64,000 nucleotides of DNA from Lumbricus terrestris (taxonomy: Eukaryota; Annelida; Clitellata; Crassiclitellata; Lumbricidae): assembly GCA_949752735.1 (NCBI GenBank), contig OX457047.1:3314782-3378781 (forward strand), written 5' to 3'. Positions 11,151-22,015 of the stretch are shown one piece after another (the stretch's first letter is position 1; every line of letters starts with the position of its first letter). The notes beneath the pieces were generated by a model that saw only the letters and a list, made by a program, of their open reading frames with translations, searched no databases and was not told where the DNA came from. Both the position numbers and the translations under genes were made by a program.

Positions 11151-11439
11151 CGAAAAATGACTATGGTCTTTAATAATTATTCGCGAATGTGATTACGTGC
11201 ATAGGCAGACACTAGTGCTGCAATAACCCAATAATTATAATTGTCTAACGTCGTGACAGTCGCTGGAAATTGTTGACCGATTTAATTTTCTGGTTGCAAG
11301 TAGAGGAAGTCAATTCACGTTGGTGCATTTGACCGTATAGTTGGCGACCTTCCATGGTAACCAGAAGGGTGCCCACAGTTAGAAACAAGCCCAATCTAAC
11401 TCTGGACACACAATAAACATTTAAATTAAAATGATACCA

Positions 11440-11975
11440 TGCAACTGGCTTGCTTGTTTTAGTCGTCAGCCAATGAGAGAGGAGGAAACCTGGTAAGTCC
11501 CGTTAAGTAGAAGACAGTTAGCTCTGTTCCACGTAATTTTTTTGTTAAACAGTTTTACAAGTGGGCCTATCTTCTACCAATCAGCCTACTTGTTCTTTCT
11601 TGTCTTACAACATTCAATTACAGCAGTAAAAAATATGGTTGTTCTCTGCGGCGGCGGTTTAAGCAAAATCCGCTGCTGTTATAAGGTTAGACATTCGGAT
11701 GTCTAGTAGGTATGGCAGTTAATTACAGGGTACTAGATGATCCCTGTGGGCAGTGGGTTAAGACCACTTGTCTTCAAGATTTTCTGTTGACTTGCAGTGA
11801 CTTAGGCGCATCCGAAGTAGTCAATCCGACCAGCAAGAGACTTATTGCTGAGACGTCCTATCTAGCAAGAGCGGGTCGACTGAAGTCGCTGTGTTAAGAA
11901 AGTCCGCTTGAGATATCGGCGGCTACCAAAGAATAGAAAATAGAGAATAGAGAATAGAAATAGCGACCGGTCGAC
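11440..11975 (+). repeat. Conserved block of the array, unit C copy
   Basis: Counterpart of 5760-6300. In the stem-loop the right arm reads GCCTACTTGT, replacing a G-C pair with a G-U pair. Confidence 0.5.
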
Positions 11976-12148
11976 GCTCAAATGTTGAAGTCACCACTCA
12001 CCAAACTGTCTTCCTGTCTGCCAATGATATTGAGAGAATAGAAAATTGATACGAAATACCGGGAGACCTAAAAATGTTTCCATAGAACACTTGAAATACT
12101 TGAAATACAATATGAGACGATATATAAGCAAACGATCATAATTAACCT

Positions 12149-12526
12149 GTGTAAAATAAAGAAAATCGAAGCGTCTGAAATGTGGACATGGAGAAGAATG
12201 GAGAAGATCAGCTGGACGGAACACAGAACAAACGAGGAAGTTCTGGAAAGTATTGGAAAGGAAAGAACAATGATAAAAACAATCAGAGAAAGACAAAAGA
12301 AATGGATAGGGCATACGCTAAGAGGAGAAACCTGGTAAAAATGGTGATAGAAGGAAAAATGGAGGCGAAAAGAACAAGAGGAAGACCACGACAGATGATG
12401 TTGGACACGATGATGACGAGGATTGGTTACCAAAGACTAAAAGAGAAGGCCCAGCGGAGGGAAGAGTGGCGACATTGGACAGTCGAACCTGCCTAGCGGC
12501 AGAGAACCAGAAGAAGAAGAAGAGAA
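12149..12526 (+). mobile_element. LINE ORF2 C-terminal fragment and 3' tail, unit C
   Basis: Essentially the same sequence as 9438-9815, including the frameshift, so it was duplicated with the unit rather than inserted twice. Confidence 0.75.
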
Positions 12527-12677
12527 TAATAATTATTGTGGGTGTATGGCACCCAGACATGTTTACCATACACTACCAAAATCATCGTCTCATCACACTG
12601 CACATTGCACATGCCATTTACTCTTAATGAGTATAGCTGCATTGGAACAGCTGTCTCATCCACCAACCTGTGTAACG

Positions 12678-12934
<257 letters not shown>

Positions 12935-13553
12935 GATTCAGCTGAATACTTACAGTAGACACAGAGAGGGAGGACACAGACAGAGTGTGTTCTTTCTTGG
13001 CTGTTGTGCAGTGACCATGAGCAGCAAAAGTCCTTTTCCTCACAATATCTCAACGCCATTGTCTGACATTTGACCGTAAGATAGTGAGACTTGAAGCAGG
13101 GCTTTTTTACCGTGCAGTTGTAAACAAAATGTGCAGTTCTAAAATGGATTTGTGTACATTTGAAACTAGCAAAAAAGGTCCGATCTGAAGTTACTCACAT
13201 GGAAGATGGGAAAGGAAAGAAGGAGTTGTGCAGTTCTAAAAATTCCTTAAAGCAAACCTGAGTCAAAGGCTGTGGCGTAGGCCTATCAACGTTGTTCTTG
13301 GATCGTTTCGGCTTCAGCTTAAATTGCAGTTAAAACGTCTTACCAGTCTCTCCTTCTTTTGAGCATAATATTTATTCATTAATTCATTTCAAGAATTTGC
13401 ATCGCGCCCTTTCAAAGGTCAACTCAGAGGCGCTCCCAGTCCAACCACGGTGGTTCAGATTGGTCTTCAGAAGCCTGTGGACAAAACCTATCCTGATTTC
13501 ACCTCTTGCTACTACCTCACCCACTCTTTCGACTCTAAACACCATCCAAGTTG

Positions 13554-13850
13554 TGTGTCTGTCCGTCTGTCTGTCTGTCTGTGCGGCTGTGTGTCTGTGT
13601 GTCTGGCTGTCTGTCTGTCTGTCTGTCTGTCTGCCTGTGCGGCTATGTGTCTGTCTGTCTGTCTGTCTCTTTTGTCTCCTCCTCGTCGTCGTCTTCGTCC
13701 TCCTCCTCCACTTCCTCCCGCTCCATCAAAAACCGCCTGCATGCTTGCTTGCTGTCTGTCTGTCTGTCTCTCTGCTTGCCTGTCCGTCTGTCCATTTGTC
13801 TGTCTGTCCGCCTGTCTGCCTGTATGTCTGTATCTCAGTCTGTCTGCGTA
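13554..13850 (+). repeat. (TGTC)n-rich imperfect array, unit D
   Basis: Cys/Leu/Ser- or Val-rich open frames across it are repeat artefacts. A CTCCTCGTCGTC island interrupts it at about 13677-13720. Confidence 0.9.
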
Positions 13851-13864
13851 TAGGCTACCTGACT

Positions 13865-14264
13865 CCCTCACATCTTGACCTCGAACCGATCCCCCGCCCC
13901 CTACCGATCATCTTCTGACTATGCGCCAGTGAAAGACTGGTTCCCTTGACTTCGCTTTTTGAACCCTATAGAAAATTAATGCTGAGCTAAAGATTACGAT
14001 TACGAGCCATCGTTTCGACGACGACAATCAAAGTTAATGGGAGAAAAGAAATGTCTGTTGTTCAACATCTTCGCAAGGTGGCTAGCGTGTTTGCTGAATG
14101 CATTCGCTAGAGGGAAGCGCAGGCTGCTGGCCATAAACTTGGGATCCACTTCCGAACAGCTGTTTCCACAGTTTGTTTAATTTGTAAACTACCACCACGT
14201 GTGTGAAAGCTTACACAACTACTTGAGGTGACACTCACGCCAAGACTGGAGCTTGTTGCATTTT
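13865..14264. other. No gene seen
   Basis: Mixed-composition DNA following the array, with no repeat or coding signal recognised. Confidence 0.4.
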
Positions 14265-14653
14265 GGTACTATAATTTTAATTCACCTTTTTTTTTATTTT
14301 CCGCGTGTCGATGTAGGTTTCGTGTACGACCCACAGAAATAGAAATTCGATGAAAAATATTTCCTCACGAAGTAGAAGCGGGATTTAGCGCGTGAGGGTC
14401 GGTTAGGGTTCAGGTTAGGCGTCGTGAGGGTCGGTTAGGGTTAGTTTTAGGGTTAGTGCAGTCATTCTGCTGGATTGATGAAGAATAATTTTCAATGTAA
14501 AATTGATGAAAAAGATATACTGACAAAATAGAAACGGGATTTATCGAACAAATTCTTGTCTAAGCAGAAGCTGGATCGATTAAAATGGTTCTGGACAAAC
14601 TAGAAGTTGGCGAAATTAAATCGAAAAAAAAGGTGAATTAAAATTATAGTACC
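14265..14653. mobile_element. TIR element (389 bp), TSD TGCATTTT
   Basis: About 28-bp inverted termini (GGTACTATAATTTTAATTCA, then CCTTTTTTTT) with perfect 8-bp TSDs at 14257-14264 and 14654-14661. The interior has direct repeats around AGAAGC(G/T)GGAT and telomere-like GGTTAGGGTT motifs. Confidence 0.85.
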
Positions 14654-15900
14654 TGCATTTTTAACGACACTGCCATTTCAAATATGATTACTGATTAATA
14701 ATATTCGTTTTATTGAAAGAATAACCGGTCGACATAACGCGACAGTTAGGCCTAACAAGCACAAAGGAGCAGCGAATAAAGCCTAGTAAACGCTTTTATA
14801 CAGCATCCGTGTTATGAAGTTTTTATTGTTTTTATTGGTTAGTTCAAATGGATGCGGCCTATAGGGCGCAGATTGTATTTACCAGGACGTCTATAAGAGA
14901 AAAATTTATGAAGAACATGATCTTTGTCTTTAACCGTAGCTTTGAAGAGGGCAGCCTTCCTCCTTTATCCAGGCGTGGGACTGGCACTGGCAGAGAACGA
15001 GTGGCGAAGTTTCAAAACTGGGGCCCAATTGACTTATTCAAGTAGTCCACGTAGAACGGTAGAAGATGCGTGTCTCATGCAACAAACTCTTCATAATAAT
15101 TTCTCGTTCTGATTGGTTGTGCCAGAAGTGTTCTATAATAATAATTTTAAACAACGTTCAATCATGATCAAGAGGGTCAATTCCATTACACAGCCTAAAA
15201 TAATTCACTTATATATAGAGCCTACACAAAATCAATGCAACACTCCTATGAAGACATCAGTAAGAAAAACACATACATGTATCTATGAACAATTATGACA
15301 GTTCTTCTTCTATAGGGAGGTTTTCTGAAGAGATAATCAAACTGAAAATTCTTGCAATCAATGATGGTTCATAACCCAAGAGAATACCATAAACGTTGAG
15401 CACATTATTTCACCTCTAGGAATAAAATCATCGTGTGCTTCAAATCCAGTGCGAGAATCTTATGAAATAACTGTAGTCAGGCAGGCTATTGTCCACGTGA
15501 AATGTGCAAAGAAAACCTTGGAAGACTATGGGGCTGAACGCCACACACGACCACCCGGCAATTCTCACTCGTCTCCGGTCCATACCCATTATAAGCCTGC
15601 AGGGTATTGGCCGCACAATCTTACTTACTTAGACTTAGTTCCTGCTGTTCCGATCGGAGCATTGGTCAAGAAGTCTTCGCCACTCCACACGGTCGCCAGC
15701 CACCTCCTCTGCCTCGTCCCAACCCAGCCCCATTCTCTCCAGGCGGCCGCACAATCGCTAACACCCAAAGAAACGTATGCATTCTACAACAACTGCATAT
15801 AGTATTTTTGTCCATGCGTTTCAACTAGGCCTATCCTAACCCTCTCACCCCTATAGCCCCACAGCAAGCGGAACGCCCACCCGATGGCCCTGAGCAAAAA
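14654..15900. other. Intergenic; repeat fragments
   Basis: A segment with GGGACTGGCACTGGCAGAG (about 14968-14998) recurs at 37566-37590, suggesting a dispersed repeat. A minus-strand LINE end lies at 15608-15760. Nothing else is recognised. Confidence 0.4.
15608..15760 (-). mobile_element. LINE ORF2 C-terminal remnant
   Basis: The minus strand encodes AEEVAGDRVEWRRLLDQCSD, the common Ala-x-Asp-Arg-x-x-Trp ending of non-LTR retrotransposon proteins, followed by a (TAAG)n tail. Confidence 0.5.
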
Positions 15901-15901
15901 G

Positions 15902-16388
15902 TATATAATATATATATATATAATATATATATAAAATATAATATATATATATAATATATAATATATAATATATATAATAATATATAATATATAATATATA
16001 TATAATATATATATATATAATAATATATAATATATAATATAATATATAATAATATAATATAATAATATATAATAATAATAATAATATATAATAATATATA
16101 TAATAATAATAATAATATATAATAATATATAATAATATATAATAATAATATATAATAATAATAATATATAATAGTAATAATAATATAATAGTAATAATAA
16201 TATAATAATAATATAATATAATAATATATATAATATATATATAATAATATATATATAATAATATATAATATATAATTTATATATATATATAATATAATAA
16301 TATTATAATATATAATAATAATAATATATAATAATAATATATAATAATATATAATAATAATATATAATAATAATAATATATAATAGTA
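15902..16388. repeat. Almost pure A/T block, (TA)n/(TAA)n
   Basis: About 490 bp with only a few G and virtually no C, made of ATATAT and TAATAA words. A 191-residue Ile/Tyr-rich frame here is an artefact. Confidence 0.95.
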
Positions 16389-17215
16389 AGTAAACCAATA
16401 AGCCACGGTTTATATGTTGAAACCTCTATAGCGGCCTTACGGGTATTTGTCAAAGACCACCAAGCCGCTATAGCGGCCATACGGGGCAAGAGGGCTAAGT
16501 CTTTAACCACTGACAGGTGAGACCATTCTTCTTTCTTCTCCCGCCATAATTCTATTGCGTCAAATCTCTATCATTCAAAGATGTGTAGCACCATGCGACA
16601 GCGTGATACTTATCCACACGTTACAGCGACATCACAACACATTCACCAGATGGAAACACTTCAACTGAACATTCAGGTACTTGTATAATTATGTATGCAA
16701 ATTGTTCTTGGAAATCGTATTTCTCAATGCATTCGCCATTTGGGAGCACTCTGGCTGCGACTCTTTCCTTATAGCAGATTATATTTATAATCGCTTGCAG
16801 AATTAATGGATTTATTGTCTGAGGTTGCAAAAAAGAATAAAGTCATTCGAAACAACATCTTATACACTAAATAACAAATTATTGAATGTGATTCGATTCA
16901 TAGATTAGGCCTAGCCTACTCTCGATCAGGTTTTTCATTAGCATGGAATCTTTGTATTAGTCCGAGGCTATAGTTACCAGCCTGCAACATTCTGTGCGTC
17001 GACAAAGATGACTGTATCATTCATGGTGCTTAATGTGCTTATGATGGATCGCTCGTTCAATGTCGTGTTCCAAACCAATAAAACACCGAGAATCCAAAGA
17101 AACTCAGTTACATCGAGTGAATTCAAATGCAATCTTAAGCATCCAATTAAATCCAGAGAAGTCCCCAAAAAGAAATTCAGTCAAGTGGCATCAAATAAAA
17201 TGTTATGGCGTACAA
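16389..17215. other. No gene recognised
   Basis: Short unrelated frames only. A palindromic CCGCTATAGCGG word lies near 16462 and a related GCGGCC/TATAG context near 16427. Confidence 0.35.
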
Positions 17216-17870
17216 ATAGATCCAATGAAATCCAATGAAATACAAAGAAAGCCAATAAAATTCAAAGAAATCCAATGAAATCCAAAGAAATTCAAAGAAA
17301 TCCAAAGAAATCCAAGGAAATCCAAGGAAATCCAAAGATCTCCAAGGACATCAAAAGAAACCCAATGAAATCCAAAGAAATCCAATGAAATCAAATGAAA
17401 TTCAAAGAAATCCAAAGAAATCCAATAAAATTCAAAGAAATCCAATGAAATTCAAATAAATCTAAGTAAATCCAAAGAAATCTAATGAAACCCAAAGAAA
17501 TCAAAAGAAATCCAATGAAATCCAAAGAAATCCAAAGAAATCCAATAAAATTCAAAGAAATCCAAAGAAATCCAATAAAATTTCAAAGAAATCCAATGAA
17601 ATTCAAATAAATCTAAGTAAATCCAAAGAAATCCAAGGCAATCCAAAGAAATCTAAGTAAATCCAATAAAATCCAATGAAATCCAAAGAAAGCCAAAGAA
17701 ATTCAAAGAAATCTAAGTAAATCCAATAAAATCCAATGAAATCCAAAGAAAGCCAAAGAAATTCAAAGAAATCTAAGTAAATCCAATAAAATCCAATGAA
17801 ATCCAATGAAATCCACAGAAATCCAAGGAAATCCAAGGAAAATTCAAATAAATCAGATGAAATCAAGTGA
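17216..17870 (+). repeat. Tandem 10-bp repeat (ATCCAAAGAA / ATCCAATGAA)
   Basis: About 65 units; higher-order repeats of about 60 bp are visible at 17650-17800 (three copies of TCTAAGTAAATCCAATAAAA plus flanks). Leu/Phe/Trp-rich minus-strand frames (IS-LDFFGF) are artefacts. Confidence 0.93.
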
Positions 17871-18420
17871 AATCGAATGCAATCCCATGAAAAAAGTCCG
17901 TACAATTCTGCTACACTACCCTGGGAATTGCTCCTCAGTCTTTATCGCATAATATACATCGCCACATCAATCGGTCTTTGCATCTCAGCAAACTCGCAAT
18001 TCTTATCCACAGTTGCTTGGAATGGAACGGGTCAAGATCCATGAGACCCAGGAGACGATAGGAGACCAGTTGCAATTCTTTGGACTTGAAATGGTCTGTG
18101 GACATTTCTATGCGTATCTTCCGACATTAAACCGTCAATTGACGAATTCCAACGTCCCAGGCGCGAGACAAAGACTTTCCATTATTTTACAGCCAAATAT
18201 AATAATATAATACCGGATTTATTTATTTGTTGTTTCTGCAGAGGCAATTGTACAATGCCAGCTTGCCGGAAAGTTGTCAAACGGAATCCACATCGTACTT
18301 TTGTCATTGTTATTATGATCTATTTACTAAAAAGCCACTTTTACAGTATCTGATGACCAATTATTGTGTCAATCCACCATGAAGACTATATCAATGCTCG
18401 TGAGCAATGAATCAACGTCG
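17871..18420. other. Spacer between two related repeat arrays
   Basis: No gene seen. Confidence 0.4.
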
Positions 18421-19020
18421 CTTTCCAACCCAATGAAATCAAATAATTATTAGACTCAATAAAATCTAATGAAATCCAAAGAAATTCATTGAAATCCTAT
18501 GATGATCAAAATCAGAATTACATCCAATGAAATCTATATTCAGTAATCATCAAATCCATTTAAATGCAATGACGCCCAATGAAATCCAATTAGATCTGAT
18601 CAAATCCCAAAGAAACCCAATTAAATCCGATTAAATCCAATGAAATCAAATTAAATGTAATAAAATACAATGATATCCAATTAAATCCGAACTCAAAAAG
18701 CATCAAATCCAATTAGACTCAATAAAGTATAGGGAAATTCAGAAGAAATTAATTGAAATTCTATGATGATCAAACTCATAATAACGTCCAATGAAGTCTA
18801 TATTCAGTAATCATCAAAACCAATTAAATGCAATGATGTCCAATGAACTCCAATTAGATCCGATTAAATCCAACGAAATCCAATTAAATGCAATGAAATC
18901 CAATTAAATCCGAACTCAAAAAGCATTAAATCCAATTAGATACAGTGAAAGTCGAATAAAATCTAATTAAATTAATTGAACTCCAAAGAAATCCAGAAAA
19001 ACATCAAATTCAATTAAACC
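18421..19020 (+). repeat. Decayed 10-bp repeat array (AATCCAATTA)
   Basis: Same core word as 17216-17870 with far more substitutions. A higher-order unit of about 350 bp is repeated (TATTCAGTAATCATCAAA at 18537 and 18801). Confidence 0.75.
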
Positions 19021-19369
19021 CAATTAAGTATAGGTCAGACAAGTAAGTAGACTAAGTTCCTGAGCAGCACACTTCAAAATGTCAAATTACAATTAAAACA
19101 GCAGTTACAATTGCAATAGCCAAATCTATGCCCACTACAGTGCTGCGACACAACATCCTATCCAGCCATCTTACAACCCTCTTAGAAGCAGCAATCAAAA
19201 GCCGTTACAAAGCGCTGACAAGCGCGTAAATTCGCTCTAATCAGACGCAACATCTTCCGCAAGCAATTGCTCTCCCGCGGGACCATTAGATATGGAGTGG
19301 TCAGCAAAAAGATAGCAAGCGGTCAGCAGCTAATTACCGTGCAGGCGTGCTGAATGGCCAGCGCCGACC

Positions 19370-19560
19370 AGTGGGCAGTCCACGCCGGCCGTCGAACGCC
19401 GTCACTCGCCGTGTACGCTGCCGTAGTACGCGCGATGCGACGCCGTGATACGCGCCTGGCAGGAAGCGCTGCGAGCTCGCCTCTTAAGTAGCTGGGTGGA
19501 TCCAGCGCGAGTCCAGTAGGCGGATGTTGGGGTCCGGCAGATGCAACCGAAGGCTGGACG
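19370..19560 (+). promoter_or_regulatory. CpG-rich candidate promoter / 5' leader of the Ataxin-1-like gene
   Basis: A short CpG-dense, GC-rich stretch (many CGCCG and GCGCG words) stands out from AT-rich surroundings about 1 kb upstream of the start codon. TTAAGTA followed by GTCCAGT near 19485-19515 could be TATA-like and initiator-like elements. This is inference only; no transcript evidence is available. Confidence 0.3.
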
Positions 19561-20557
19561 ATTATACGGGATGCGACGATGACGACGATGATGATGATGA
19601 TGATGGCGATAAAGTGGAGACAGATGAAAAGACGATTCTAGGATTGCTCGTGCCGTAAGAACGGGAAGTATGTTTGTCGTTAGGACACGAGCTCTAGATG
19701 CATCCTAAGTTCATTCATTAATTGTTGTAATATAGAAATTGTAGTTACTTAAATTGAACTCGAAGTGACTTGGAAGTCATTTATTTTATTCAACGATCGA
19801 GTTTCGGAAGTTTAGTCGGGCAGGATAGACATGAGAGTTACGGTTGGAGCATGGAGCGAATCGGGATACTCTGAACGATATTCAAACTGTTATCGTTCAA
19901 CCGTTGATAATAATATCAATTGAGAAATGGAATTGAATCTATGGATTTCAAAGTATTGAACAATGAATCAGGCAGTTCACTGATGATGACGTGTATTCAC
20001 AGAATTTGAGTTCTTTAACTATTCCTAAAAGCTATTCGTTGTGGCGCCGCAGAAAATTCATCTACACTCCAGCAACTTAACTATAATTATAACCAAGTTG
20101 GTTCAGAATAGAAGTCAGGAGAACCTGAATTTAAATTGCCTTTCTAAATAAAGAGCATCTTATAAAACAGTTCGATCATCAGTCAAATCATCAGTGATAT
20201 TTCAACGGAGCTACATAGAACATGGATTACGTCATTGATATATATATATATAATTAATTCACTGTTCATTCTGCAAATTATGAGGCGCATTTTCTAGAAT
20301 TATTGGACTCTGCAGAAGTACTCTTCAGCCTCAGCGAAGGAGTTTCGAAATCGAGCAACAGTTTAATGGACGTTAAGCAGCACAGCCATGCAGCAGAGTT
20401 GGAAGGAGTGGCTGTCAACTAAACATTTACGACAAGACAGAAGATCTAGTATTGATTCAGATTAGATCAAATTAGATTAGATTAGATTAGATTAGCGTGA
20501 TTTGCTCTAAAACTTCGTCATGTTCCTATAAAGAAACTTGCGAACATAACTATAGAG
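19561..20557 (+). other. Probable 5' UTR / upstream region of the Ataxin-1-like gene
   Basis: No coding exon is recognised. It contains a (GAT)n run near 19577-19605, a short (TA)n near 20240 and (ATTAG)n at about 20470-20495. An in-frame TGA at 20498 excludes a longer N-terminus within the same exon. Confidence 0.4.
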
Positions 20558-22015
20558 ATGTTTTCGCACCACAACGGGAGTGGATCGTGCGGACTCCTGA
20601 CCGCGTCGGACTCTTTCAAAGGATGCTTCCGACCGGGGCTGGTCAGTCCCGATGTCATCTCTCCATCCACCAACTATTCCGCTTCCGCCAAGGACCGGAA
20701 CTGCATGGAAATGAAGGGTAAGGTGCTGCCGAACGTCTGGGACCCAACATCCGGTCCTTCATCTTCCGCAGCGTCCAGGTTCTCCCTTCCTGCGCCGCCT
20801 CCACAGTTCTACTTCGACACCAAGTACTCCGCCACCCGCTCCATCCGCGCCTCGTCGTTCCAGCTCTACCACTCGAAGGGCTTCAAGGTCACGGTCCCGG
20901 AAGACGATGCGTCCGCCACCGCCGCGTCACCATCCACGGACCTCCACCCTCATCACGCGAAGTACCAGAGAATGGGGCACCAGCAACCAGACTCTCCCTT
21001 CCGTTCCCTGCGACAGGGCGCGCGCCTCCACAAGACCAGCTTCCTCGCGGACGGTCGCTACTATCCGTCAGGAGGGATGTCTGCAGACGACCCGACGCGT
21101 CGATCGGGGGCCCACAACCCAGGTATCTACCCGTACATGCGCCTCGGGAGTGGCCGCCCCTCCGCCAACCGGAGCTTCTTCCGCGCGTTGAACCCCCGAC
21201 CTCTCCTCCCCACTGACCGCTGGCCGCTACATCCACCCCCGCCGGGGCCACCGCCTCACCCCCAGCAGCACTTCGAGGGACTGTGGATGCACCCTCCGAC
21301 TCAGAAACTGTTCTACAGCAGCTGCAGCTCTTCGGTCAATGCCGACCAGTTTCATCTGATGACCTCCTCCTCTTCAGCAGCCTCAGCCAATGATAAGTCA
21401 GTCTCTCCATCATCACATCACGCGTCGTTGGACACGCTGCTGACTCGGAGGACGCTCCTGCAGCAGCGCGGTCAACCGAACAGCAAGGACCCCGGTGGTG
21501 GCACCGGGAAAACCTCATCATCGTTGTTCCGGTCCAGTGACCTCCTCCTCCCGTTGCGTCCCATTCCCAAAGACGTCCAATCGGATTCTCTTCAGACACC
21601 GTCCGCCATAGCATCCCTGTCCTACCTCTGCTCCGGACTGAGCTCCGACAAGCACAGCCCAACGGCCGAACCCACCAAAGGTCTCCTCCTCCGCTCTGGG
21701 TCTCACTCACCCTCCAACGGACCCACCGGGTTCGACGTCCGATCTCCCCTTCCAGTCACTTTCCCAGCCGCTACCTCTTCCACCTCCGAGACCCACTCCT
21801 CCTCCTCCTTCTTTTTCTTCACCAGAGGTTCGTTGATCCAGCTGGCGGATGGAACTCTGAAGCGGGTGGAGGACCTGGACACGAACGACTTCTTCCGGAA
21901 CACTGGACTCGATGGATCGATGAAGATGGACCTCAGCAAGGTCGAGGACATTCGAAGGATGGAAGGAACCGGGGAGGCAGTGCTCTGCTTTCGAGTCGGA
22001 CCAAAGCAGACGCGG
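20558..22015 (+). CDS. ATXN1L-like: Ataxin-1-like exon 1 (N-terminus and first half of AXH)
   Basis: Single 486-codon exon. Reading on past 22015 gives one residue and then TGA, which is intronic. The donor GTATGA lies exactly where AXH homology stops, after GPKQTR. GC content and CpG density are much higher than in the flanking DNA. Confidence 0.88.

Noticed and set aside
15831..16406. 191-residue Ile/Tyr protein on the minus strand
   Set aside because: Translation of a pure A/T repeat block.
17203..17905. Phe/Leu/Trp-rich repeat protein, and the idea of a CRISPR-like direct repeat array
   Set aside because: Units are contiguous about 10-mers with no spacers; simple tandem repeat in a eukaryotic genome.
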